Assembly: GCA_965219495.1 (NCBI GenBank)
Contig: OZ244777.1
Span: 434,001 to 498,000, forward strand
DNA length: 64,000 nucleotides
Reading direction: 5' to 3'
Source of the DNA: CAZPXZ01 sp965219495
GTDB taxonomy: Bacteria > Pseudomonadota > Alphaproteobacteria > Rhodobacterales > CAZPXZ01
Both the position numbers and the translations under genes were made by a program. Within the stretch, counting starts at the first letter, position 1. Every line of letters begins with the position of its first letter. Positions 25,591 through 34,623 of the stretch are shown here, piece by piece. The notes beneath the pieces are model-generated. The model did not search any database and was not told where the DNA came from. It worked only from the letters and a program-made list of their open reading frames with translations.

Positions 25591-27059
25591 TGGAGCGCTT
25601 GTCGGCTGCGTCCGATCTCCCGATGGGGGTCCGAGGCCCAAGATACAGGCCTGAGGATCACAACGCCGGGATTGTTCATCTCGGTCTCGGGGCCTTTCAC
25701 AAGGCGCATCAGGCGGTCTACACGGACGACGCCTTGGGCGCCTGCGGCGGCGATTGGCGAATCGTCGGTGTGAGCTTGCGCAGTGACGAGGCCAGAAATC
25801 AACTTCAGCCGCAGGACGCACGCTATACGATGCTTGCACGCGGCGCTGATGGCACGGACGGCCGGGTGGTCGGCTCCATCTGTTGTTCCATGTCGCTTTG
25901 CTCTGATCGGCCGGATGTGCTCAATGCGTTGGTCGATCCAAAGACGCGCATTCTCACGATTACGGTCACGGAAAAGGGGTATGGGTTTGATCGTCGGACC
26001 GGTGGCGTGGACCTGACCCATCCGGCCATCGCTTCGGATCTATTGAATCCCCACCGTCCTGTGGGTGTCGTTGGACTGGTTGTCTGGGCACTTGGCGAGA
26101 GGCAGCGTGCCAACACCCCGCCGTTCACGGTTCTTTGCTGTGACAACTTGCCGAACAACGGTCCCCTTGTACGCAATTTGGTTCTGGATTTCGCACGCCG
26201 TACAACGCCGGAGCAGGCTGCCCATATTGCAAACCAGGTTGACTTTCCCTCGACAATGGTTGATCGGATCACGCCAGCGTCCACGACGGCCACCATCAGC
26301 GAGGCATCGAAATTGGTTGGCTGCGAGGATTTGGCAGCCGTGGAAACCGAGGCGTTCAGCCAATGGGTGGTTGAAGACCGCTTTCCAACCGGACGTCCGC
26401 ATTGGGAGGCCGGCGGAGCAATTTTCGTGCAGGATGTGACGCCCTATGAGCGCATGAAGTTGCGGATGCTAAACGGCACGCATTCTGTGATGGCTTATGC
26501 CGGTTTCCTCGCAGGACACAAATACGTGCGCGATGTGATGGCGGACGAGAAATGCATGAGGCTTGCGCGGCGGCACCTCGAAGCAGCCGCCGCGACGCTC
26601 ACGCCGCTCTCCCGCATTGATTATGACGTCTATGCATCGGTATTGGTGGATCGGTTTTCCAATCCGCATTTGGAGCATGAGACTTACCAGATCGCTATGG
26701 ACGGTACGGAAAAACTGTCGCAACGTCTGTTGGAGCCTGCAGTTGAGGCGATGCGCAAAGGGCAATCACTCGAGCCTTTTGCTTTCGCGGTCGCAGCATG
26801 GATGCGCTACACCTCAGGACGAACGGACGATGGCAGGACCTATACGCTTCGCGACCCGAAAGAAGCTTTGATCGCCACCTATACTGAAAAGTGTCGAGAC
26901 GCAGAATCGATTGTTGCGGAATTGACGCAGTTGCCTGGATTGTTTCCAGATACACTTCGTGAGAATGGGATTTGGCTGCAAATTCTCCGTTCAAAACTGG
27001 CAACAATGATGGCAAAGGGCATGGTTGCGGCCATCGATCACGAAGCTCGCGCTTCATGA
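25590..27059 (+). CDS. uxuB: Mannitol dehydrogenase family oxidoreductase, D-fructuronate reductase (UxuB)
   Basis: 489 residues of the long-chain mannitol dehydrogenase family. The N-terminal Rossmann motif is GIVHLGLGAFHKAHQAVYTD; TVTEKGYG and FTVLCCDNLPNNG are the usual mid-domain segments; RMLNGTHSVMAYAGFLAG includes the catalytic region (Lys in the MKLRMLN stretch). Beside uxuA the expected reaction is NADH-dependent reduction of D-fructuronate to D-mannonate. Together the pair takes fructuronate to 2-keto-3-deoxygluconate. Uronate isomerase and KDG kinase genes are not in the window. Confidence 0.92.
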   Translation: MERLSAASDLPMGVRGPRYRPEDHNAGIVHLGLGAFHKAHQAVYTDDALGACGGDWRIVGVSLRSDEARNQLQPQDARYTMLARGADGTDGRVVGSICCSMSLCSDRPDVLNALVDPKTRILTITVTEKGYGFDRRTGGVDLTHPAIASDLLNPHRPVGVVGLVVWALGERQRANTPPFTVLCCDNLPNNGPLVRNLVLDFARRTTPEQAAHIANQVDFPSTMVDRITPASTTATISEASKLVGCEDLAAVETEAFSQWVVEDRFPTGRPHWEAGGAIFVQDVTPYERMKLRMLNGTHSVMAYAGFLAGHKYVRDVMADEKCMRLARRHLEAAAATLTPLSRIDYDVYASVLVDRFSNPHLEHETYQIAMDGTEKLSQRLLEPAVEAMRKGQSLEPFAFAVAAWMRYTSGRTDDGRTYTLRDPKEALIATYTEKCRDAESIVAELTQLPGLFPDTLRENGIWLQILRSKLATMMAKGMVAAIDHEARAS

Positions 27060-27330
27060 TGTAAATCCGTCGATCCCTGTCATAAGCAAATCGATTCCAG
27101 GCAGACAAGCCAAGATTTGCATGAACTGATCAAGCGCCGAGTGAGCCTTGGATCTGGGAACCGACCGATCGCAACGCACTTCATCGTTCTGGTTGTGAGC
27201 CAGGCAATGAATTTGTCGATCGTGATGTGCAAGATACTACAAACTCTGTACTGGCATCTAACATTATGCGCTTTCGGCTACCATAGTCCGTGTTTCTTAC
27301 CTTCACTATCATGTCCATCGACGGCGGCCA
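27060..27330. other. Spacer between uxuB and recombinase relic
   Basis: About 270 bases without recognisable gene or structure. Confidence 0.3.
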
Positions 27331-27648
27331 TCAGGAGCCCGTCAGCAGTAGGTCATTGGGAATGCGAGGGCCGTAGATCCCGTCCCCTCGACACCAGGCA
27401 ACAGACGAGGCCGCAGTATTCCGGCAGCCGGTAGAACCCTTGCCGCATCCCCCCGCCGTCGAACTGCCACGCTCGTCGTCAACGATCACGACATGCCGTC
27501 ATCTGAGTTTCCGCGCGCGCTCGACAAGAATGTACTGACGCTGCTGGGATCCCGCGTTGTACTGCACCTGGTCCGGCGTCGACTGGCGCACAAACACCCA
27601 AGCGGCTCGGCTCAAATGCTCGGAAGTGACCCGGCTTCTTTCACTCAT
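27331..27648 (-). pseudogene. Serine recombinase, decayed with internal deletion
   Basis: One minus-strand frame of 106 codons starts MSERSRVTSEHLSR and reads AWVFVRQSTPDQVQ, the N-terminus of large serine recombinases with the catalytic Ser in RQSTP. After ERARKLR comes a TGA stop, then in the same frame RHVVIVDDERGSS, which is the following beta strand of the catalytic domain. Later DGIYGPRIPNDLLLTG matches a more distal part of the same domain (DG-Y-PR-NDRLLL). A stop follows. The gene has one nonsense mutation, an internal deletion and no C-terminal half. Confidence 0.7.
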
Positions 27649-27801
27649 CCTTGTCGCCTCCTTCCGCTGTTGCTTCCACGACGGCCACCGCCAATGGCGA
27701 AACCAGCCGTATCTGCCGCTCCTGCGTCATAGGCCCCATCGGATAGTTTGTACGTAGAACCACGCTAAGGAAGAACATCGCGCGAACACCCGATTTTTGG
27801 C

Positions 27802-28611
27802 TCAGGCTGCCAGTTTTTTGCTCAAGTTGAGGTGCAATGGCCGCGCGATTTTGCGCTCAGCTGCTCCAGAATGCCAGTCGAAGTTGCCTGTCAGGATGAT
27901 ATGCTCCCAGCCAAGTGGTGAGGTGAAGGGCAACAGGCCTGGATCGGGCATCTGGCCGGTCATTCCGAGATGATCTGTCGCCTTGTCCATGTACAGCGTG
28001 TTCCAGAATACGATGGCGGCGATGACGAGGTTGAGAGCCATGGCGCGTTTCTGCTGCGCGGCGTCCGATCGATCATGGATGCGACCCTGGGAATGGGCGA
28101 AGACGGCCCGGGCGAGAGAGTGACGGGATTCACCCTTGTTGAGGCCGGCCTGGCATTCCATGCGGAGGTTGCGGTTCTCGATCCAGTCGAGCATGAACAG
28201 CGACCGCTCGATCCTGCCGATCTCGCCGAGCGCGAGATAGAGCCGGTTTTGCTGCCGGTACGCGCCGAGCTTGCGAAGAATGGAGGACGGTTTCAGGGAA
28301 CCATCCCTGATACTTGCGGCAAGCCGCAACACGTCACCCCAGTGCTGTCGGATGACGTCCTCGTTTATTGGCCTTCCCATCATCGGCGCCAGCGTCGGCC
28401 ATTGCTTCGGTGAGCCGAAGTACCCCAGGCGGCGATGCGGGAAATCGCGAAGCCGCGGCGCGAATATCAGACACAGCAGGTGGAAGAGTGCGAAGACATG
28501 GTCTGATACGCCGCCGGTGTCGGCATAATGGATCAGCGGATTGAATGTGGTTGGATTGCCGACGATTCCATCAAGAACGAAGGGTGCTTCGCCCACCGTC
28601 GCGCCGATCAC
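27802..28611 (-). CDS. tnpA: Tn3-family transposase TnpA, C-terminal part of split gene (copy 1)
   Basis: 269 residues containing the second and third catalytic residues of the Tn3 DDE domain: IHYADTGGVSDHVFALFHLL (Asp) and GLNKGESRHSLARAV (Glu). Other family segments are APRLRDFPHRRLG and LNLVIAAIVFWNTLYM. The frame begins at a GTG that overlaps the stop of the upstream part (GTGA), so reinitiation is conceivable. The break was caused by a tandem 5-base duplication (28625-28634); removing five bases joins both parts into one normal ~985-residue TnpA. Confidence 0.9.
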   Translation of the reverse strand: MIGATVGEAPFVLDGIVGNPTTFNPLIHYADTGGVSDHVFALFHLLCLIFAPRLRDFPHRRLGYFGSPKQWPTLAPMMGRPINEDVIRQHWGDVLRLAASIRDGSLKPSSILRKLGAYRQQNRLYLALGEIGRIERSLFMLDWIENRNLRMECQAGLNKGESRHSLARAVFAHSQGRIHDRSDAAQQKRAMALNLVIAAIVFWNTLYMDKATDHLGMTGQMPDPGLLPFTSPLGWEHIILTGNFDWHSGAAERKIARPLHLNLSKKLAA

Positions 28612-30761
28612 GGAGGAATGGAACGAGCCGAGCCATACTGGCCGGACAGGAACGAGTAGATCTTCAATCCCGGATCGGGGCCGTGCTTGGGGTTAATCAT
28701 TCCGCCGCCGCGATAGGCGGAGAAGAATTGTCCGTCGGATGATGTTCGCTCTGCCTCTCCCCAGTTCTGCGCGAATGGCAGATCGTGATGGGCATCAATG
28801 ATCCGGGCGAGCGCGTCCGAATAGGTTTCCGAGCGAAGATACCAGGTTTGCGCCCAGATCAGCTGGGCATGGCTGAGCCGGGTGGAGGCATGAGCCATCC
28901 GCTCAAGCCCCAGGTTGACGGCGCCGGCGAGGATCGCCGCGAGTATTGCGGCGGGCTGGGGGTGCTTTCCTCCGGATCGAAGATCGACAAAGGCATCAAG
29001 GAATCCGGTACGTGCGTTGACCTCCCAGAGCAGTTCGGTGATGCGAATGCGCGGCATCACGGCGTCGATGGCGCGGTCCAGGCGCAGGGCCGCCGCTGGC
29101 GTCACCGCGTCATGAGGTGTGATCTTCAGGCGACCGCGCTCGATCCGGACACCGGACAGACGGTCATTCTTCAGTGCGGCGTCGACGTGATCGAGCCGGT
29201 CCGTCATACGCTTTCGGCGCCCCTCGATCCAGATGTCGAAACCGGTCTCGAAGCCGGCATCCTTCAGCACCGGCTCGGCCTTGTCTCGCGGCATGAGGTA
29301 GCTGTCGAAACGTCGATAGTCCCGGCTGCCCTCGACCCAGACATCGCCGGCACGCAGCCGGTCACGCAAGGTGGCAATGACGGCGGTTTCGTAGACCCGT
29401 CGTTTGGGTTGGCCGTCTTCGAAGATCAGCGATCGCCAGTGCTTTGCGGGGAAGGGCATGGGCAGATCGTCAGGCAGCTTTCTCTTGCCGCTCAGGTTGT
29501 GCTCCCGGAGAAGGGCAATCGCAGCCTGCAACTCTTCGCCCGCCTCCAGTGTATTGAACTCGAATGCCTCGAGGAAGGCCGGCGCGAACTTGCGCATGTA
29601 AGCGTAGCGATCAGACGCGAGCGACAACGGATCGCTTGTCGCCAATTCGCCGAACTCGGCAATCTCGTCCCTTCGTTCCAGGAGCTTGCGCCAACCGATT
29701 TCCACGTCGAGTGCGGCAAACGGATCCTGCCCCAGTTCGAGGGCCCTGTGCATGGTGTCGATCGTCTCTCCGAACAGCTGTATCAACTTGCCGGCACGAG
29801 CCTTCCCCGTGCTCCAGTTCTGATCCTGCCGGTTGCGGGACCGGGAGAAGATCTGACCGGTCAGGCGCTCAAACATGGCGATAGCCGCGTCGGTGATCGT
29901 GACGGCCAATTCCATCATCTGCGCTGCCAGGGTGGCGATGCGCCGACGATATCCGAAGCCATTCAGCGAACTGATGGGTGCGACCGCGCCTTCCCGTGCG
30001 AACTTGGTCAGACGGACCGGATGGAGGTTTTGTCCGAGGTCCTCGGGCAGATCGAGTGCGCGCAGATACCTCAGTCGTTCGATAAGGGCGTGCAGGCTGG
30101 CGGGGCTGGTCGAAATGGGAAAGCCTCGCAACCAGGTCAGGCGTGACTGGCCGAGCGGCGTCTCATTCGCAAGCAACGCCTGTAGGCGGTCGCGTTGTTC
30201 CTCGGTCAGTGCGTCATGGAGTGCCATAGCCGCTTCCCGCCGCGCCCTGGCACGGCCCTTCAAAGCGAGACGTTCCAGCGTATTGACGCTCGGGAGAACC
30301 AGGCGGCGCTCCCGAAGTTCCGCGATCAGCACCTCGATAATCCTTGCGCCATGGTCGGTGGAGAATGCTGCCTTGGCGGCAATGTCAGCCGCGAACCCCA
30401 TGTGATCCGCGGCAAATGGCGCCAGACCGAGATGGTCCAGAGCAAGAGCATGATGCTCGTGGCGGGTGTTTGATCGCCGGGCATAGTCTTGAAGCGCAGC
30501 GGGATCGACATGGATTTGCTCACCCAACCAGGTCACCAGTTCGGCTGGCAAGAGGCTATCTTCCTTCCAGCCCAGACCGGGATACCTGAGCAGAGAAACA
30601 TGAACGGCGAGACCGAGCCGGTTTTCCGGGCAGCGACGCGTGCGGACAAGATCATGGTCCGCAGGCGTGAGAAGATAGCGCCGAACCAATTCGTCCGGTT
30701 CGGTCGGAATCCGGAACAGGGCTTGGCGTGAGGCATTCGACAGAAGTGAGCGGCGTGGCAT
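28608..30761 (-). CDS. tnpA: Tn3-family transposase TnpA, N-terminal part of split gene (copy 1)
   Basis: 717 residues from the ATG at 30761 (MPRRSLLSNASRQALF). It includes the DNA-binding N-terminal region, the long helical middle and the first catalytic Asp in TSSDGQFFSAYRGGG. It ends GQYGSARSIPP and stop, where homologues read QYGSFHSSV. The cause is a duplicated GGCTC (read on the coding strand) that shifts the frame shortly after the first catalytic residue. The catalytic triad is thus divided between two polypeptides. The same defect is present in copy 2. Confidence 0.92.
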   Translation of the reverse strand: MPRRSLLSNASRQALFRIPTEPDELVRRYLLTPADHDLVRTRRCPENRLGLAVHVSLLRYPGLGWKEDSLLPAELVTWLGEQIHVDPAALQDYARRSNTRHEHHALALDHLGLAPFAADHMGFAADIAAKAAFSTDHGARIIEVLIAELRERRLVLPSVNTLERLALKGRARARREAAMALHDALTEEQRDRLQALLANETPLGQSRLTWLRGFPISTSPASLHALIERLRYLRALDLPEDLGQNLHPVRLTKFAREGAVAPISSLNGFGYRRRIATLAAQMMELAVTITDAAIAMFERLTGQIFSRSRNRQDQNWSTGKARAGKLIQLFGETIDTMHRALELGQDPFAALDVEIGWRKLLERRDEIAEFGELATSDPLSLASDRYAYMRKFAPAFLEAFEFNTLEAGEELQAAIALLREHNLSGKRKLPDDLPMPFPAKHWRSLIFEDGQPKRRVYETAVIATLRDRLRAGDVWVEGSRDYRRFDSYLMPRDKAEPVLKDAGFETGFDIWIEGRRKRMTDRLDHVDAALKNDRLSGVRIERGRLKITPHDAVTPAAALRLDRAIDAVMPRIRITELLWEVNARTGFLDAFVDLRSGGKHPQPAAILAAILAGAVNLGLERMAHASTRLSHAQLIWAQTWYLRSETYSDALARIIDAHHDLPFAQNWGEAERTSSDGQFFSAYRGGGMINPKHGPDPGLKIYSFLSGQYGSARSIPP

Positions 30762-30904
30762 GATTGCAGTCCCCAAAACGATGTTGAACTTTTCGGGACT
30801 GCATGTATTATAGAGACCAATAAAAAGACAGGATTGACTGCGGTTTCGGCATCACGGACGGCCGTCCGGAAAACGGCTCTAAACCGGTCGATTAAGAGAC
30901 AGGC
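30762..30904. promoter_or_regulatory. Candidate res site and divergent tnpA/tnpR promoters (copy 1)
   Basis: 143 bases between the divergent transposase and resolvase starts. In Tn3 elements this is where resolvase binds and recombines cointegrates. A palindrome CGGACGGCCGTCCG lies near 30858, with A/T-rich tracts (TATTATAGAGACC, AATAAAAAG) that could be subsite or promoter elements. The same sequence recurs in copy 2 at 50641-50783. Confidence 0.6.
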
Positions 30905-31474
30905 ATGACACGACAAAAAGGCGATATTCTTGGCTACGCCAGGGTCTCAACGGTGGACCAGGATCTCTCTGGACAGGTCGAACGTCTCAGGCAGGAAGGC
31001 GCCGTCCGCGTGTTTGAGGATGTTGTCTCCGGAAGGACCTTCGACCGGCCAGGCCTCGCTGCGTTGTTCGACTTTGCCCGGCCAGGCGACACGCTCGCCA
31101 TCATCCGTCTTGATCGCCTCGGGCGCTCGCTCAGGGAACTCCTCGAGATCGTCGACACGTTGAAAGAGCAAGAGATCAATCTGATCAGCCTTGAAGAAGA
31201 TATCGACACAACTTCGGCGGCCGGCGAACTGGTGTTCCATGTGTTCGGTGCAATCGCACACTTCGAGAGACGGCTGATATCCGAGCGCACCAAGGATGGC
31301 CTGCTTGCTGCCAGGAAACGCGGTCGCTCGCCCGGTCGGCCACCGCTTCACGCCGATACGGTCTCGGCACTGCAGGAACTCGTGGCCAACAAAACGTCCG
31401 TGACCAGGGCCGCGGAATACGTCGGGATAGGAAGATCAACCGCATACAGGGTGATCCGGCAAACCAGCCCGTAG
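30905..31474 (+). CDS. tnpR: Tn3-family resolvase TnpR (copy 1)
   Basis: 189-residue small serine recombinase. The catalytic Ser is in GYARVSTVDQD near residue 14; LAIIRLDRLGRSLREL and ERRLISERTKDGL complete the active site region. The C-terminus is a helix-turn-helix (VTRAAEYVGIGRSTAYRVI). It resolves the cointegrate formed by replicative transposition. Identical in sequence to the protein at 50071-50640. Confidence 0.95.
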   Translation: MTRQKGDILGYARVSTVDQDLSGQVERLRQEGAVRVFEDVVSGRTFDRPGLAALFDFARPGDTLAIIRLDRLGRSLRELLEIVDTLKEQEINLISLEEDIDTTSAAGELVFHVFGAIAHFERRLISERTKDGLLAARKRGRSPGRPPLHADTVSALQELVANKTSVTRAAEYVGIGRSTAYRVIRQTSP

Positions 31475-31535
31475 AAACCGTTCCTGATCCGTTCTTCCTT
31501 AACGTGGTTCTACGTACAAACTATCCGATGGGGCC

Positions 31536-33385
31536 ATCTTGCTCAGCCCAAGATTGAGGCCTTCGGCGAGAATCACATTCAGCAGGCCAATCCTGTCCTT
31601 GCATGGTGCGCCCGTGCGCAGATGCGTGAAGGCGTCGGTAACCCCCGTGGCCCTGTCCACGTCCAGCAGAAGATCCGTGATCCGGACCTCGGGCAGGCGT
31701 CGATAAAGATCCAGCACCAGATCGCCGGCCTCGTCCGGCACATCAGATTTGAGTCGCTCAAGACGCAGCTCTCCATTCTCGATGGTGCCGCTTGGAAGGG
31801 TTCCGTCCCTGGCTGCCTTCGCGAGCCTGTTCAGCCCGTCCTCCGTGCGTCGCCTGCGATCGGCGATCCAGTGCTCCGGTTCAAACGGAACCGCGAGTTG
31901 CGGTGTCGCCCTTGCCGCCTCGATCGGCACGAGGGCCTGTTTCAGGTCGGCATAACGCCGGGAATGTCTCAGCCAGATATCTCCGGATCGAAACGCGTCG
32001 CGCAGATGAAACAGCACCGCAACGATCCAGAGACGTTCCCTGTCGACCCGTTCGCTCCGGAGACGCCTGCGCCAGTTTGACCGGGGTCGCAGGAACGAAA
32101 TCGCACCGACCGGAATGTTCCGCCCATCCCGGATCACGGCGGCAGCCTCAAGCAATGGCTTGGCCACGGAAGCACAGTCGATCTCCAGGGCCTTCAGCAT
32201 GCGCGGCGCATACAGCCGAAACCGATGCCAGCCTTTCACGACATGATCCAGGGGATCGGCCCTGACGGTTTCCGTCAACTGCCCGGCCCTGGCGACGAGC
32301 ACCTCCAGGGAACGCCAGCCGCATGAAGTCGCAATCACGTCCCGAAGGGCGGTTTCATCGCCGTTCGCTTCCAGCAATGCGGACCCGAGAGACCGGAATG
32401 CCGTCAGAGTGTCATGAATGTCGGCATGTGCTTCTTCAACCCGAAGATCGGAGAGCCTTTTGGCCTCCCGCCAGATCCTGCCGGCAATCCGGTCATGTGT
32501 CTCCACGACGGCATCCGCGATTGCTGTGCTCCATTCCACGACGCAGACAGCCAGAATGGCCAGACGGCGGTCGCTTGAAATGTCGCGAAGGCCGTCCGTG
32601 AAATACCGCTCGCCCTGACGGCGCAGACGTGTGATCCTGTGGGGTGGAATGCTGTTGAGAACTTCCGTCGGCAGATTGATCTCCTGCAGGAATTCGAGCC
32701 GGTCGAGCAGGCGATTGATATCGGCCGAGTTGTTCCCCACCTCGAACTGTCGCAGCCAGACGAACCAACTTGTGTGCCCATCCGTGTTTTCGTGCAGCAG
32801 GCTGTCGAGGCGTGCGCGCATCCCGTCATCGAGGCGCGCAGCAATTCGGGACTCGACCCGACGCTCCGCCGCGACCAGTGCATCGGCGCAGAGCCTCTCG
32901 ATGGTCGAAATGCCAGGCAGAATGATCTGCCTGCGACGGCACTCCTTCACGAAACACCGTACAAGTTCTTCGCTTGATTGGGCCGCCTCGGCCTGCTCTG
33001 CCAGCCAGGACTTCATCCGGCGCGCGCGCTTGCCCGTGAACATCCGGTAGCCGTAGATCTCGCGCAGAGCGACAAGGTGTTCCTGCCGGGTTTGACGCCG
33101 GGCGGCATAGGTGAGCAGAGCGTCGCCTGTGATGCCCAATTGGGCGCCAATGAACCTGAGAACCTCCTCGGGGATGACTTCACCGGACCCCAGAAGGCGC
33201 CCCGGGTAGCGCAAGACGCAGAGTTGAAGTGCGAAGCCCAACTGGTTTTCCGGACGCCTTCTCTCCCGGATATACTCGATATCATCATCTGCCAGCGTGT
33301 AGTGTTGCAGAAGGGGTGCCTCGTCAGTCGGCATGTCAAAAAGGGCGGCGCGCTGGCGCGCCGTCAGAATACTGCGTCTTGGCAT
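31536..33385 (-). pseudogene. Second, unrelated Tn3-family TnpA truncated by copy 1 insertion
   Basis: The ATG at 33385 (MPRRSILTARQRAALF) starts a TnpA of which about 616 residues remain. It shares family features with the neighbouring transposase (LGFALQLCVLRYPG; RRRQIILPGISTIERL) but the protein sequence is clearly different. The frame runs into the terminal repeat of Tn3 copy 1 at 31535 and soon stops. All three catalytic residues lay downstream of the break, so the product is inactive. The missing 3' part is not elsewhere in the window. A divergent resolvase gene of its own lies at 33480. Confidence 0.9.
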
Positions 33386-33479
33386 GGGAAATCGTCCTTG
33401 TTGGAGTACAGTCTGTTTGGTACAGATTCCGGGTCATATAAATCAATGACTTGCAAGGCAGAAACCAGAGGAGGTTCAA
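33386..33479. promoter_or_regulatory. Candidate res/promoter region of the truncated Tn3 element
   Basis: 94 bases between divergent tnpA and tnpR starts, A/T-rich in the middle (ATATAAATCAATGACTT), ending in the ribosome-binding site GAGGAGG before the TTG start at 33480. Confidence 0.45.
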
Positions 33480-34085
33480 TTGGGACGGCGGGCGGCCATC
33501 TATGCCAGGGTTTCCACCGCGGACCAGTCCTGCGAGCGCCAGATCTCGGAATTGACGTCTTTCGCCCAGCGATGCGGCTATGACGTGGCGGGGATATTCA
33601 GGGAAACCGCATCAGGGGCATCTGCCAATCGTGCCGCACGCAAAAAGGTAATGAACCTCGCACAGACGCGGCAGATCGATGTTGTCCTTGTCTCCGAGCT
33701 TTCCCGATGGGGGAGATCGACACAGGATCTGCTCGCCTCGCTGCACCGACTGGCAGGATGGAAGGTCTCGGTTGTCGCGATGAGCGGCATGACATTCGAA
33801 CTCGATACGCCACATGGCCGGATGATGGCCACAATGCTGGCGGGGATCGCTCAATTCGAGCGCGACCTGATCAGCGAACGCGTGAAATCGGGGCTGGCCG
33901 CGGCGAAGGCGCGGGGGAAGAAGCTCGGCCGCCAACAAGGACAGCGGCCAAAATCAGACAAGCTCGCACCGAAGGTCCTTCAGGCCGTCAGCGAGGGACG
34001 AAGTTACCGCTGGATCGCCCGTGATCTCGGAATCAGCAAGAATACTGTCCTCGACGCCGTAAAACGGCACAGGCAAGCCGGATAA
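33480..34085 (+). CDS. Resolvase/invertase of the truncated Tn3 element
   Basis: 201-residue serine recombinase: AIYARVSTADQSCERQ with the catalytic Ser, LVSELSRWGRSTQDLL, ERDLISERVKSGL and a C-terminal helix-turn-helix (RSYRWIARDLGISKNTVL). Start is TTG at 33480 with a strong GAGGAGG seven bases upstream. It is intact although its transposase partner is truncated, and it differs from the resolvase of copies 1 and 2, so this is a separate element. Confidence 0.92.
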   Translation: MGRRAAIYARVSTADQSCERQISELTSFAQRCGYDVAGIFRETASGASANRAARKKVMNLAQTRQIDVVLVSELSRWGRSTQDLLASLHRLAGWKVSVVAMSGMTFELDTPHGRMMATMLAGIAQFERDLISERVKSGLAAAKARGKKLGRQQGQRPKSDKLAPKVLQAVSEGRSYRWIARDLGISKNTVLDAVKRHRQAG

Positions 34086-34623
34086 ATGTGCATTCTCGCT
34101 GCGCTCAGCATCAAATGCGCAGACAATCGACCGTGAATGCGACGAGAAGCGAAGACAAAATGCTTAGAGTGTCATTTCGCCCTCTACCGGAATCGACCCC
34201 AAAGGCGGGCATCAGCCGGGCGACCTGTTTCCGAATCATCCATGTCACCATGGAATCAGAAAATGATTCGGGAAGGAATCCCTGAAATTCCGTCACTCGG
34301 ATCAGGGCGGATGACTGAACCAGGATCTTGAAACGCACAGGAAAAACTCTACGCTACCAGCGCAAAACACATCTCAAAGGCACACGAATTCCCGGCAAGT
34401 TGCCCCTTTTACCTTCGAGAATACATATTGGTTCATGATGTCGCGGCTCTTTTTTATACCTTCAACCGTGATCCTCGCAGGGGTAAGCGTCCCCTTTCAA
34501 CTCACTTTTCAACGTCAATTTGACCGGCCGAAAATGGGGCAAAATGAACCAACTCCGCCGTTTGTTGGATATGTGTGGATTACGGCAATGAGCCGAAGGC
34601 GGTAGTTCGCCGCAATTGGAGTT
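34086..34623. other. Gene-free stretch between resolvase and sugar locus
   Basis: About 540 bases. No protein family, RNA or terminal inverted repeat is recognisable. It probably contains the unidentified outer end of the truncated Tn3 element. Confidence 0.35.

Larger units (their letters stand above)
27732..31535 (-). mobile_element. Tn3-family transposon, copy 1 (3804 bp)
   Basis: Bounded by 45-base inverted repeats (27732-27776 and 31491-31535) that differ at one position and begin GGCCCCATCGG. It holds tnpA (split, minus strand), a divergent tnpR and the res region between them, the normal compact Tn3 layout. A second copy of equal length lies in reverse orientation at 50010-53813; the end regions I compared base by base and all encoded proteins are identical. 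The five-base flanks (TCATA left, ATCTT right) are not a target duplication. The right end cuts into another Tn3 tnpA gene. Confidence 0.95.

Noticed and set aside
28785..30146. 453-codon frame antisense to Tn3 tnpA (also 51399-52760)
   Set aside because: Shadow of tnpA, present in both copies only because the transposons are identical.
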